Part shown: piece after piece, positions 11,101 to 20,704 of the stretch
Numbering within the stretch: position 1 is the first letter of the stretch
Layout: each line of letters begins with the position of its first letter
Source of the DNA: Dastarcus helophoroides
Lineage: Eukaryota; Arthropoda; Insecta; Coleoptera; Bothrideridae
Assembly: GCA_028583605.1 (NCBI GenBank)
Contig: CM053332.1
Span: 25,066,692 to 25,130,691 of the forward strand
Reading direction: 5' to 3'
DNA length: 64,000 nucleotides
Program-made: the position numbers and the translations under genes
The notes under the pieces: model-generated
Told to the model about the DNA's origin: nothing
Seen by the model: the letters and a program-made list of their open reading frames with translations, nothing else
The model's database searches: none

Positions 11101-14100
11101 AAAAAATGTATTTCAACCTTTTTCATATTTTAATGTGTAGAATATGCTCCTGAAGTAGCGGCCCGGACTTTTGTAACAGCCTGTATAGGTAGGTTGGTAG
11201 GTAGCTAGGAAGGTAGATAGGTAGGTAGGTAGATAGATATATAGGTAGGTAGGTAGGTAGATAGATAGTTAGATAGGTAGTTAGACAGGTAGATAGACAG
11301 GTAGGGAGATAGGTAAGTAGATGGGTAGATAGGTAGGTAGGTAGGTAGATAAGTAGGTAGGTAGATAGGTATGTAGGTAGATAGATAGGTAGGTAGGTAT
11401 ATAGGTAGTTAGATAGGTAGGTAGGTAGATAGATAGGTAGGTAGGTAGATAGGTAGTTAGATAGATAGGAAGGTAGGTAGATAGGTAGGGAGGTAGGTAG
11501 GTAGATAGGTAGATAGGTAGATAGGTAGGTAGGTAGGTAGGTAGATAGGTAGGTAGGTAGGTAGGTAGGTAGGTAGGTAGATAGGTAGGTAGGTAGGTAG
11601 GAAGGTAGGTAGGTAGATAGGTAGTTGGATAGATAGGAAGGTAGGTAGTTAGATAGGTAGATAGATAGGTAGGTAGGTAGGTAGGTAGGTAGGTAGATAG
11701 GTAGGTAGATAGGTAGTTAAATAGGTAGAAAAGTAGGTAGATAGTTAGATAGGTAGGTAGATAGGTAGGTAGATAGGTAGGTAGGTAGGTAGATATAGGT
11801 AGGTAGGTAGATAAGTAGGTAGGTAGATAGGTAGTTGGATAGATAGGAAGGTAGGTAGTTAGATAGGTAGGTAGGTAGGTAGATAGGTAGGTAGGTAGGT
11901 AGGTAGGTAGGTAGATAGGTAGATAGGTAGTTGGATAGATAGGAAGGTAGGTAGATAGGTAGTTAGATATGTAGGGAGGTAGGTAGGTAGGTAGATAGGT
12001 AGGTAGGTAGATAGTTAAATAGTTAGATAGTTAGGTAGGTAGATAGATAGGTAGACAGGTAGATAGATAGTTAGATAAGTAGATAGATAGGTAGGTAGGT
12101 AGATACGTAGGTAGATAGATAGGTAGGTAAGTAGGTAGGTAGATAGATAGATAGATAGATAGGTAGGTAGATAGATAGATAGATAGATAGGTAGGTAGGT
12201 AGGTAGATAGATAAATAGAATAAATTTGTGAGAAAAAGCTAAAAATGTAAAAAAGTCGAAATTTTCAGAGAAAGTGAATTAAGAGAGAGAGAGAAAATAA
12301 GAAGGAGAATGATGAGAAAATCGGGAAAAACCCTACTTACAAACGATCAACCACGGTAGATACGTCACCGGAAGTTCCGCCCTTATCACGTCCGTTTTAA
12401 TCGAAATGACATAGAGCGGGGCCGAGTAGAAGCATACCTTCGCAATCAGGAATCCCCCCTTCGGGCCTTCAGGATTTCTCGTTTTGCATTCAACCTCCAA
12501 GAGCCAATCCACGACGTAATGCATGACAATCAAAAATACCGCGCTACCGATAGTGCTGAAAAAAAAATATTCAAATTTCACTCGATAGCATCAAAATGGT
12601 ATATCTACGCACTAGAGCTCGATGTGGAAATTTGTGACCATCTCGGGTAGTGAGGGAAAAACCGAAAGCACCAAACATAGGGCGGTCCACGTGAGTTTTC
12701 TTGGTTTAGCGACGGCCGCGTAATTGTCAGAGGCGAATAACCACAACGGGGTGAGCCACATGACGTACGTAAAAGCTCTTCTGTGATAGAAGCCATAAAT
12801 CTGAAACAGAAATTAGGTTTTTGATCTTAAGACTGGTTTGTTTGAGAAAATGGGAGCTTGGATTCCAAGACTTTTTAGTCCAAAATCGTAATAAATTTTT
12901 TCACAAAACTTCGTTTAGTCTAAAGGTAAAACGCTGATGATCAAATTCGTCTTATATTATTTCATTTTAATGAATATTTTTGAAGTTAGCACTAGTTTAT
13001 TAAATTGCAACGCAGCCGAAGGGTAGAACGCTGATCAAAATTGATTCTTACATTATTTCATTTAGATGAATATATTCGGAGTTAGCACTATTCATTAAAT
13101 TGCAACACAGTAATTGCGGTTGGAATCGAACATTTTAGCGCCACGCGAACTGCGTTAATGATCGACTTATTGCGAATTAATGCTTTTTATCTGAGGCATT
13201 ATCAATACAGATTGGTTGTAGAAAAAAGTGTGTAATTCTGAACATAGATATTTTTTTTATTTATTAATTATAACGCAAGAAAATTTGGACAAAATTTTGA
13301 ATTCATACATAAGTAAAAACGATTTAATTTCCTATACTGACTCACTGTAGTAGTTGGTATGGACCCTAATTGTGCGAGCCCGATTCACTCTTGGTTGAAT
13401 TTTTTAAAATACTTACTAGCAAGATTAGGCAGCTGACGAACAAAATAATCTCAATGATCATCTTCTTGATTTGGCAGCTAAACAGCATAAGGAAAAGGTA
13501 CAAAAACCTTCCATTTTCCTTCATTATCAAGTACCAAGTGACCAATGGGAATGTATAATAGATATAATACATAAAAGGGTGTGACTGATCTAAATTTTTC
13601 TAAATTATTTATAATTCGTTAAATGGGGAAACAACGTACGAACACAAACACCAACTAAGAGGATAAACATGAGGGAAAATAGCGCTTTAAACGTTTTGGT
13701 GTCGCAATGGTAACGATTAAAGTCCGAGGTCTCCACGTCTATCAGATGCATGCCCAAGTACAGAATCCAACCGACGAAACCGAGACACGTAAAATTCAGG
13801 ATATTAATCCTGTAGTAGTTTTGATAGTAGGCAATCCCGTCAAGTATATGGTTGATTAGTTCTTGGCATATTCTATCCTGTAATTTTTAAAAGTGACTAA
13901 AATTGAAAATGACGTTTTCAATTAAGTGATTTGATTCACCTTATTCATCGATATTCCAATAAAAAAATTCTTGGATAACCTCTCACCAGAAGGCAGCAAA
14001 TACGGTCTGTGGAACAAACTGTATCGAGATATCTTTTGCATTTTGACTTCGTATATTTGCCACAGCTGCTCCGCGTTGCTTAAACATAAATCTGTCACGT

Positions 14101-15642
14101 TTTCTTCCGGAAGATCCAAATATCTATACGGTAATCTACCCTGAAAACATCATATGTAAAGCTCGCATCATTTGATATCGTAGTAAGCACAACTCTGGAT
14201 GCAAATGCAACCTGAACTACAGTCATGCGCCCCTTTAGACTTGTACAGTAAGATCATACGGCCCTCAGTGAATCATAGGTAGAACACTTGAAACACTTAG
14301 CGAGGCGGTTGCTCTCTAGGAATGTCCCAGAAGACAAGGATTTTAATGCACATATCACGTTCATTAGATTTGAGGTTCGGAAACCAAAGATCGGTTTCGA
14401 TTTTGTTAGTTAAATATACGTGTGTGCCGACTCGGTAAGTTTAGAAGACTGTCTTACACAATTTGGTCCCATCACCAATTACGATACCAATTTTACCAGA
14501 AATAAGTCTTACCAAAGAATTTTTCGGGTAGCAATTACCGAGTAGGGCAGAAATGAACGGCGCTATGTCGATCTGTCTGATATCCTTCGGCGTATTTTCT
14601 TCTTTGATCCCAGCACCCCAAGCGATAAACGGCGTATAAGTTTCAACTATTGAATCCGAACCGTGCGCCCCCCAGTCAGTCATCCCATGATCCGCGGTGA
14701 ATATGAACGTAGTAGCATTATCCGAAAAGAAATCGTTCACTGCTCTCTCTAATTTCATAATAATCTCATCCAATACTTCAAGATTTTTCTGATACTGCCT
14801 GAAAATTGAACTGAAAAACCAATGTCATTTAACACAGCGAGGTTTCACCTAGAAAACGGTTTGTAAGCATGCCCTACCATATCCATCCCTAACAAATATA
14901 TAAAGAACAAATTCCCCGCCATGCGAATGTCATCGCACGTCTTGCAACCTTTTTCTTCATTGAAAAATCTCTGAACATCCTTACTAACCCCAAGGTCGTA
15001 GGAATAGGGATCTTTGCGTGCGAAATCCACGTTGGGTAATCCGAATTTGAAACCGTGAACTTGCGGCCGTCCGTCTTGAACATAGATCCGTCGATTTCGA
15101 TAAAATCGCAACAACCATACTTACCGCTGGTCACCAATTTTACGATGCTACTGTAACCCCAGCACCAAGCGTTAGCACTTTCGTTTATAACGGTGTCGAT
15201 CTTAACGGGATTCCTCCTGCATAAATTAAAAACGACGCTGGGATCCTCGAAGACGCCGCCCAATATGGCCATGTGTCCGGGACGGCTTTCGGTCGGCGCG
15301 TTAGCGTGGGAAATCCCCCACGACCCTCTATCGTATCTGATCGAGCTGTAAACAATGACGGCACATTTGAATTATGTACAGTTGACTTTTGATAATGATT
15401 AATTGCGTTTCTAGTCGTGACAATACTTACTGAAGATGGGGCATCAAATCGGGGTGCTCGTTGTAGATCGATTGCGCCCTCAAGCCGTCGGCAATGAAGA
15501 GAACCACCCGTTTGGCCGGCGGATATTCGGTGGATTTTATCGGGGCTAAATCGATCTCCAAAGGGCTTGAGAAAAAACTGTCCATCGCCGCTTTTAATAA
15601 GAGCAGATGGACCAACAAGGCGGAACACATTAGTCGCTTCAT
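5143..15642 (-). CDS. PIGN: PIGN-1: GPI ethanolamine phosphate transferase 1, complete, 11 exons
   Basis: Adds ethanolamine phosphate to the first mannose of GPI anchor precursors in the ER lumen. Exons (minus strand): 15642-15431, 15345-15125, 15074-14849, 14798-14513, 14140-13940, 13877-13640, 13589-13417, 12800-12613, 12555-12341, 8627-8362, 5583-5143; all joins are GT-AG and in phase, total 2667 nt (888 codons), close to the family length of about 930. Residues 1-22 are a signal anchor. The luminal alkaline-phosphatase-like domain has VLFIADGLR (D52), APTESRPGH (nucleophile T89), GMDMVGHAYKP (D209, H213) and TADHGMTDWGAHG (D256, H257, H265). The C-terminal half is a chain of membrane segments ending near residue 888. 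The ATG at 15642 was chosen because PIGN-2 aligns there. Introns 9 and 10 hold transposons. The start of exon 3 is uncertain: an acceptor giving a 5-codon shorter exon also fits. The metal-site residues I expect are present, so it should be the active enzyme. Confidence 0.92.
5889..6188. repeat. Nested palindrome array
   Basis: Outer arms of about 45 bp (TTTCGAAAATTATGAGTT, inverted at the right end) enclose AGTGTTGCCAGATTAGTAGA ... TCTACTAATCTGGCAACACT. Inside, a self-complementary unit of about 50 bp (CAGATTAGTAGA ... TCTACTAATCTG) is repeated four times. Confidence 0.88.
6250..7245. repeat. AT-rich tandem repeat, unit about 270-315 bp, about three copies
   Basis: The marker GAG(A/C)CCTCAATTTGG and its variant recur near 6554, 6869 and 7136, together with CAAAAATGATGAAATT and ATAGTCGAAATTTTCAA. 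Part of PIGN-1 intron 10; no coding potential seen. Confidence 0.75.
7311..7952. mobile_element. hAT-type MITE, 642 bp, with 8-bp target duplication
   Basis: TIRs CAGAGACTAAATAGAGTGAAC and its inverse GTTCAGTCTATTTAGTCTCTG (one mismatch). The 8-bp duplication GTTTCAGG lies at 7303-7310 and 7953-7960. The target is the TTGGTTTCAGG sequence in the arm of the foldback element. Confidence 0.9.
8680..8946. repeat. TAGG/TAGA tetranucleotide microsatellite, left part
   Basis: Irregular mixture of TAGG and TAGA (GATA-type) units on the plus strand in PIGN-1 intron 9. It continues beyond the mariner at 11186, so the transposon split one array at a TA. Confidence 0.95.
8949..11183 (+). mobile_element. 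DD41D mariner-type transposon, full length, long TIRs
   Basis: A 2235-bp element in PIGN-1 intron 9. TIRs span 8949-9372 and 10761-11183, about 424 bp each, starting CAGG(G/C)TGTTACAAAAGTC. By eye they differ at about six bases plus one homopolymer indel. A TA target duplication flanks it (8947-8948 and 11184-11185). It interrupts a TAGG/TAGA microsatellite. The single intact gene and near-identical TIRs suggest a recent, possibly autonomous copy. Confidence 0.92.
9590..10660 (+). CDS. Tc1/mariner (IS630) superfamily transposase, DD41D, intact
   Basis: A 356-aa cut-and-paste transposase. An N-terminal helix-turn-helix region lies around residues 10-55, and a second at about 87-110 (VSTRQLSLAEGVNHVTIWRIL). 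The catalytic triad is D157 (LILFTDEAGF), D248 (WIMHDGTPAHF) and D290 (ARSPDLNPLDFYLWG). D248 and D290 have 41 residues between them, the DD41D class (rosa/VS-like mariners), not the DD34D of Mos1. It is one uninterrupted exon centred between the TIRs, with normal length for the family. The start MDYSNQEMTD lies 217 bp inside the left TIR. No frame lesion is visible. Its orientation is opposite to the host gene. Confidence 0.94.
   Translation: MDYSNQEMTDMHLMYGLANCNRAEARRLYAERFPNRHLPGEKLFQKIHARLGETGNFVFKGERVGRSNAEVANLEERVLQRVEEDPCVSTRQLSLAEGVNHVTIWRILKFYQFYPYHFQRVQGLLAADYPPRIEFCNWLLHKIAENENFPSLILFTDEAGFTRNGILNFHNMHQWQVENPNAVIQSRHQQHFSLNIWGGIIGDSIIGPFFLPHRLTGASYRHFLQTELPVLLENVPLITRQRMWIMHDGTPAHFSAVAREFSNNNYHQRWIGRGGPIPWPARSPDLNPLDFYLWGHLKQIVYSTPVDNINDLRERIENGFNQIHNTPGICERVRSSLRRRAEQCIAAGGSNFEHLL
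11186..12225. repeat. TAGG/TAGA tetranucleotide microsatellite, right part
   Basis: About 1 kb of TAGG and TAGA units with occasional TAGT and GAAG variants. It ends about 115 bp from the PIGN-1 exon 9 donor. Confidence 0.95.
12905..13110. repeat. Direct duplication of about 100 bp in PIGN-1 intron 7
   Basis: Two diverged copies sharing GAACGCTGAT, TTATTTCATTT, GAATAT, GAAGTTAGCACTA and ATTAAATTGCAACGCAG. The rest of intron 7 (12801-13416) shows nothing recognisable. Confidence 0.7.
14205..14420. repeat. Dispersed repeat in PIGN-1 intron 4
   Basis: Resembles 29705-29880 in PIGN-2 intron 7: shared words AAATGCAACCT, TTGAAACAC, GCGGTTGCTCTC, GTCCCAGAA and GATTTTAATGCA. The introns are not homologous, so this is a dispersed element and not gene duplication. 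No tRNA head or poly(A) tail is visible. Confidence 0.6.
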
Positions 15643-15682
15643 TTTCCCTCAAAATTCGCTTCAGTCGATAGGATTTGACAGA
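15643..15682 (-). promoter_or_regulatory. Conserved 5' leader shared by the PIGN copies
   Basis: The 40 bases upstream of both PIGN start codons match (TTCGCTTCAGTC and TTTGACAG on the plus strand; PIGN-2 counterpart 42784-42823). Similarity ends beyond that. This is probably the 5' UTR and transcription start region. Confidence 0.5.
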
Positions 15683-15849
15683 AAATATGTCAGATATTAC
15701 CAGGGTTACGGCTCGCGTAGATCGGGACTGGAAATTTCAAAGCTAGAATTTTTTTATTCATGTATCGGTCTTTTTCTAATAAATAAATCGGTAAAAATTG
15801 TGAAAAAAATTATTTCTTTTAAAAGCAACTTCGAGAAACTAAAATTTTG

Positions 15850-16540
15850 ATTAAAAAAAGCGTCGAATTTTGAAAACAAATTAAAGTTTCAATGACAAGA
15901 GCTGTTAAAAAAAATCGGAATGAAAAATTGTACTTTTAAAGGAAAGACAACTTTTGAAAATGAATTCGGGATCTTAAGAAAGTTGTCGAACTTTACAAAG
16001 ATGAAAATTGCCCCGAGAGAGTCAAATTTAACAAAAAATGAAAATTTTTTGAAATAAAATGAAATTTTGAAGAAAAAAAACATCAAATTTCGAGAAGAAG
16101 CCGAGATTTCGAGAAAGTTGAAGAAATCTGTAAAAATTGTGAAAAAAATCATTTCTTTTCGAAGGAACTTCGGGAAACTTAAATGTTGATTAAAAAAAAC
16201 TTCGAATTTTAAAAACAAATTAAAATTTCGACGACACGAATTGTTAAAAAAAATCGGAGTGAATTTTCAATGCAAAGACAAAATTTGAAAATAAATTCCA
16301 AATCTTAGGAAAATTGTCGAACTTTAAAAAGATGAAAATTTCCCCGAGAACGTCAAAGTTTTACGAAAAAATGTAAATTTTTCAGAATAAAATGAAATTC
16401 TGGAAAAAAAAACATCAAATTTCGAGAAGAGGTCAAAATTTCACAAAAAAATCTGTAAAAATTGTGAAAAAAAATATTTCTTTTAAAAGAAACTTTGAGT
16501 AACTAAAATTTTGATAAAAAAAAGCCTCGAATTTTAAAAA
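15850..16540. repeat. AT-rich tandem repeat, unit about 345 bp, two copies
   Basis: GTTAAAAAAAATCGGA occurs near 15904 and 16244, with GTCGAACTTTA, AAAGATGAAAATT and CCCCGAGA following in both. No coding potential seen. Confidence 0.7.
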
Positions 16541-16549
16541 CAAATTAAA

Positions 16550-19500
16550 GTTAGCGAGGAGAAAGATGCAATTTTGAGGAGAATAATTCCGAATTTTGAA
16601 GCTAAAAAGTTTGGATTAAAATTTATTCGAAATTTTGAGAAAAAGGCGAAAAACTCAAATTTGCAGAAAAATTCTAATATTCAGAAAAATAGTAACATTT
16701 TGAAAGCAGTCGAATGGTAAAACTTCAAAGTTCGAGAAAAGTGTCAACTGACGAGTGGTGATGTCAAATATTAAGAAAAAATAAGTTTTGAAAATAAAAT
16801 CAAACTTTCTAAAAAAAGTTGAATTTCGATCGAACTTCCCATTTTGATTAAAAAATAATTGATTTTCGCAAATACGAGAACATGAAGGTTTTAAGATGGT
16901 TTGAAATATTCGAAAAGGTCGAATTTTGAAAATAAATTATGCAAATTTGGGAAATTGTCGAAGTTTGAAGTCAAAATTTCTTGAGAATGCATATTTTGGG
17001 CAAAATTGAGAATAAGGTTGGATTTAAAGGGAGTAAAATAGGGAGAAAAAAGACGCAAGTTTGAGGAGCATAATCCCGGATTTTGAAACTAAAAAGTTTG
17101 GATTAAAAATTATTCGAAATTTTGGGCAAAAGACGAAAAAATCAAATTTGCAGAAAAATTCGAATTTTCAGAAAAATGATAACATTTCGAAAGCAATCGA
17201 ATTAAAAAACTCCAATCTTCGAGAAAAGTGTCAACTGACGAGTGATGATGTCAAATATTAAGAAGAAATAAGTTTTGAAAATAAAATGAAACTTTCGAAA
17301 ATAAAGTCGAAATTTCGATCGAATTTCCCATTTTGATTAAAAAATAATTGACTTTCGCAAATACGAGAACAAGAAGGTTTTAAGATGGTTTGAAATATTC
17401 CAAAAAGTCGAATTTTGAAAATAAATTATGCAAATTTGGGAAATTGTCGAAGTTTGAAGTCAAAGTTTCTTGAGAATGCAAATTTTAGGCAAAATTGAGA
17501 ATAAGGTTAGACTTAAAGGGGGTAGAATAGCGAGGAAAGAGATGCAATTTCGAGGAGAATAGTCTCGAATTTTGGAACTAAAAGTTTGGATTAAAAATTA
17601 TTCGAAATTTTGTGGAAATGGACGAAAAAAGCAAATTTGCAAAAAAATTCGAATTTTCATAAAAATGGTAACTTTTCGAAAGCAAACGAATTAAAAAAAC
17701 TCCAAAGTTCGACAAAAGTGTTAACTGATAAGTAATGATGTCAAATATTAAGAAGAAATAAGTTTTGAAAATAAAATGAAACTTTCGAAAAAAAAGTCGA
17801 AATTTCGATCGAATTTCCCATTTTGATTAAAAAATAATTGACTTTCGCAAATACGAGAACAAGAAGGTTTTAAGTTGGTTTGAAATATTCGAAAAGGTCG
17901 AATTTTGAAAATAAATTATGCAAATTTGGGAAATTGTCGAAGTTTGAAGTCAAAGTTTCTTGAGAATGCAAATTTTTAGGCAAAATTGAGAATAAGATTG
18001 GACTTAAAGGGGGTAGAATAGCGAGGAAAGAGATGCAGTTTCGAGGAGAATAGTCTCGAATTTTGGAACTAAAAGTTTGGATTAAAAATTATTCGAAATT
18101 TTGTGGAAATGGACGAAAAAAGCAAATTTGCAAAAAAATTCGACTTTTCGTAAAAATGGTAACTTTTCGATAGCAAACGAATTAAAAAAACTCCAAAGTT
18201 CGACAAAAGTGTTAACTGACGAGTAATGATGTCAAATATTAAGAAGAAATAAGTTTTGAAAATAAAATGAAACTTTCGAAAAAAAAAGTCGAAATTTCGA
18301 TCGAATTTCCCATTTTGATTAAAAAATAATTGACTTTCGCAAATACGAGAACAAGAAGGTTTTAAGTTGGTTTGAAATATTCGAAAAGGTCGAATTTTGA
18401 AAATAAATTATGCAAATTTGGGAAATTGTCGAAGTTTAAAGTCAAAGTTTTTTGAGAATGCAAATTTTTAAGCAAAATTGAGAATAAGGTTAGACTTAAA
18501 GGGGCTAGAATAGCGAAGAAAGAGATGCAATTTCGAGGAGAATAGTCTCGAATTTTGGAACTAAAAGTTTGGATTAAAAAGTATTCGAAATTTTGTGGAA
18601 ATAGACGAAAAAAGCAAATTTTCAAAAAAATTCGACTTTTCGTAAAAATGGTAACTTTTCGAAAGCAAACGAATTAAAAAAACTCCAAAGTTCGACAAAA
18701 GTGTTAACTGACGAGTAATGATGTCAAATATTAAGAAGAAATTAGTTTTGAAAATAAAATGAAACTTTCGAAAAAAAAGTCGAAATTTCGATCGAATTTC
18801 CCATTTTGATTAAAAAATAATTGACTTTCGCAAATATGAGAACAAGAAGGTTTTAAGATGATTTGAAATATTCCAAAAAGTCGAATTTTGAAAATAAATT
18901 ATGCAAATTTGGGAAATTGTCGAAGTTTGAAGTCAAATTTTCTTGAGAATGCAAATTTTTAGGCAAAATTGAGAATAAGGTTAGACTTAAAGGGGGTAGA
19001 ATAGCGAGGAAAGAGATGCAATTTCGAGGAGAATAGTCTCGAATTTTGGAACTAAAAGTTTGGATTAAAAATTATTCGAAATTTTGTGGAAAAAGACGAA
19101 AAAAGCAAATTTGCAAAAAAATTCGACTTTTCATAAAAATGGTAACTTTTCGAAAGCAAACGAATTAAAAAAACTCCAAAGTTCGACAAAAGTGTTAACT
19201 GACGAGTAATGATGTCAAATATTAAGAAAAAGTAAGTTTTGAAAATAAAATGAAACTTTCGAAAAAAAAGTCGAAATTTCGATCGAATTTCCCATTTTGA
19301 TTAAAAAATAATTGACTTTCGCAAATACGAGAACAAGAAGGTTTTAAGTTGGTTTGAAATATTCGAAAAGGTCGAATTTTGAAAATAAATTATGCAAATT
19401 TGGGAAATTGTCGAAGTTTGAAGTCAAAGTTTCTTGAGAATGCAAATTTTTAGGCAAAATTGAGAATAAGGTTAGACTTAAAGGGGGTAGAATAGCGAAG

Positions 19501-19915
19501 GAAAGAGATGCAATTTCGAGGAGAATAGTCTCGAATTTTGGAACTAAAAGTTTGGATTAAAAATTATTCGAAATTTTGTGGAAATAGACGAAAAAAGCAA
19601 ATTTTCAAAAAAATTCGACTTTTCGTAAAAATGGTAACTTTTCGAAAGCAAACGAATTAAAAAAAACTCCAAAGTTCGACAAAAGTGTTAACTGACGAGT
19701 AATGATGTCAAATATTAAGAAAAAATAAGTTTTGAAAATAAAATCGAACTTTCGAAAAAAGTCGAAATTTCGATCGAATTTCCCATTTTGATTAAAAAAT
19801 AATTGAATTTCGCAAATACGAGAACAAGAAGGTTTTAAGATGGTTTGAAATATTCCAAAAAATCGAATTTTTGAAAATAAATTATGAAAATTAAATTGTC
19901 GAAACCTAAAAAAGT
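16550..19915. repeat. Tandem array of 490-bp units, about seven copies
   Basis: The marker GAAGGTTTTAAG recurs at 16883, 17373, 17863, 18355, 18846, 19338 and 19828, spacing 490-492 bp. Each unit also holds GTCGAAATTTCGATCGAA and AACTGACGAGTAATGATGTC. Middle copies are the most alike, the edge copies more diverged, as unequal exchange would leave them. It lies between the two PIGN genes. Confidence 0.95.
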
Positions 19916-19929
19916 CAAAATTTTTTCGA

Positions 19930-20700
19930 ATGCAAATTTTAGGGAAAATAAAACTAAATTAAACTAAAAGTCATGAATATCGAAGTTGGTGGTCTCGTTT
20001 TAATAGGAATTGGGATCGTAATTTATTCCCAATTTGGTGAAATACGTACTTCTGACATCATAGAAGAGGTGACGAATAATTCCGATTGTATTAGCTTCGG
20101 ATGCTCGCCCAAGCTACTCAGTTTGTGCTACCGAGTGAAGTTAGTTCGCGCGTTTTTTAAACTCTGTATTTATTAGTTTGTTGTCAACATTTGGGGAATT
20201 AGAATTACATTGAAGGAGAATATACCACATAAACAGTGAGTCTTGTTCTATAGAATTTGATAAAAGTGTAATTTTTTACCATTACGTTGCAAAATGTCAA
20301 AGTTTTATGGGAACGTTGATGTTAAATACGTTAAATTAGAATCCAATTATTTGGGTAAAAAAATCCGATAAATGAATTTTATCAGTGTCACTGGTTTAAA
20401 TAATAATAAAGTTGCAACAGAGGAATGAAGTTCAAGGTTGCTTCGATTCCGCGCTAATTTGAATTCCTCATTATCATATAAAACATCATTACAATCTAAT
20501 TGGACGACTGCACCGTGCAATAGACTTAATTCTGTTGTGTTTTTTACAGTTTAAACAATTCGATGATATGAGTGTTCGCAGTTGTTATATTTGGACTGAA
20601 TATTGTAACGTTCCATTTTTTTATTCTGTGCGCAAATTTCAAATTTCGCGGTTCAGCATTTCCCAAGGTGGCTGTTATTTGGTTACTTGGCGATATGTTC
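19930..20700. other. Low-repeat spacer with an unassigned short reading frame
   Basis: The frame 19973-20176 gives 67 aa with one hydrophobic segment (GGLVLIGIGIVIYSQFGEIR) that recalls a tetraspanin first helix, but no partner exon was found. A second frame, 20535-20732, runs into the hAT-type end. I would not call either a gene. Confidence 0.25.
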
Positions 20701-20704
20701 GTAA

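Noticed and set aside
12605..12796. 63-aa minus-strand frame MASITEELLRTSC...
   Set aside because: It is PIGN-1 exon 8 in the wrong frame; the correct frame reads IYGFYHRRAFTYVMWLTPLW and joins exons 7 and 9 in phase.
19973..20176. Tetraspanin-like first exon
   Set aside because: One hydrophobic segment with a Gly-rich start is not enough; no CCG motif or further exons found.
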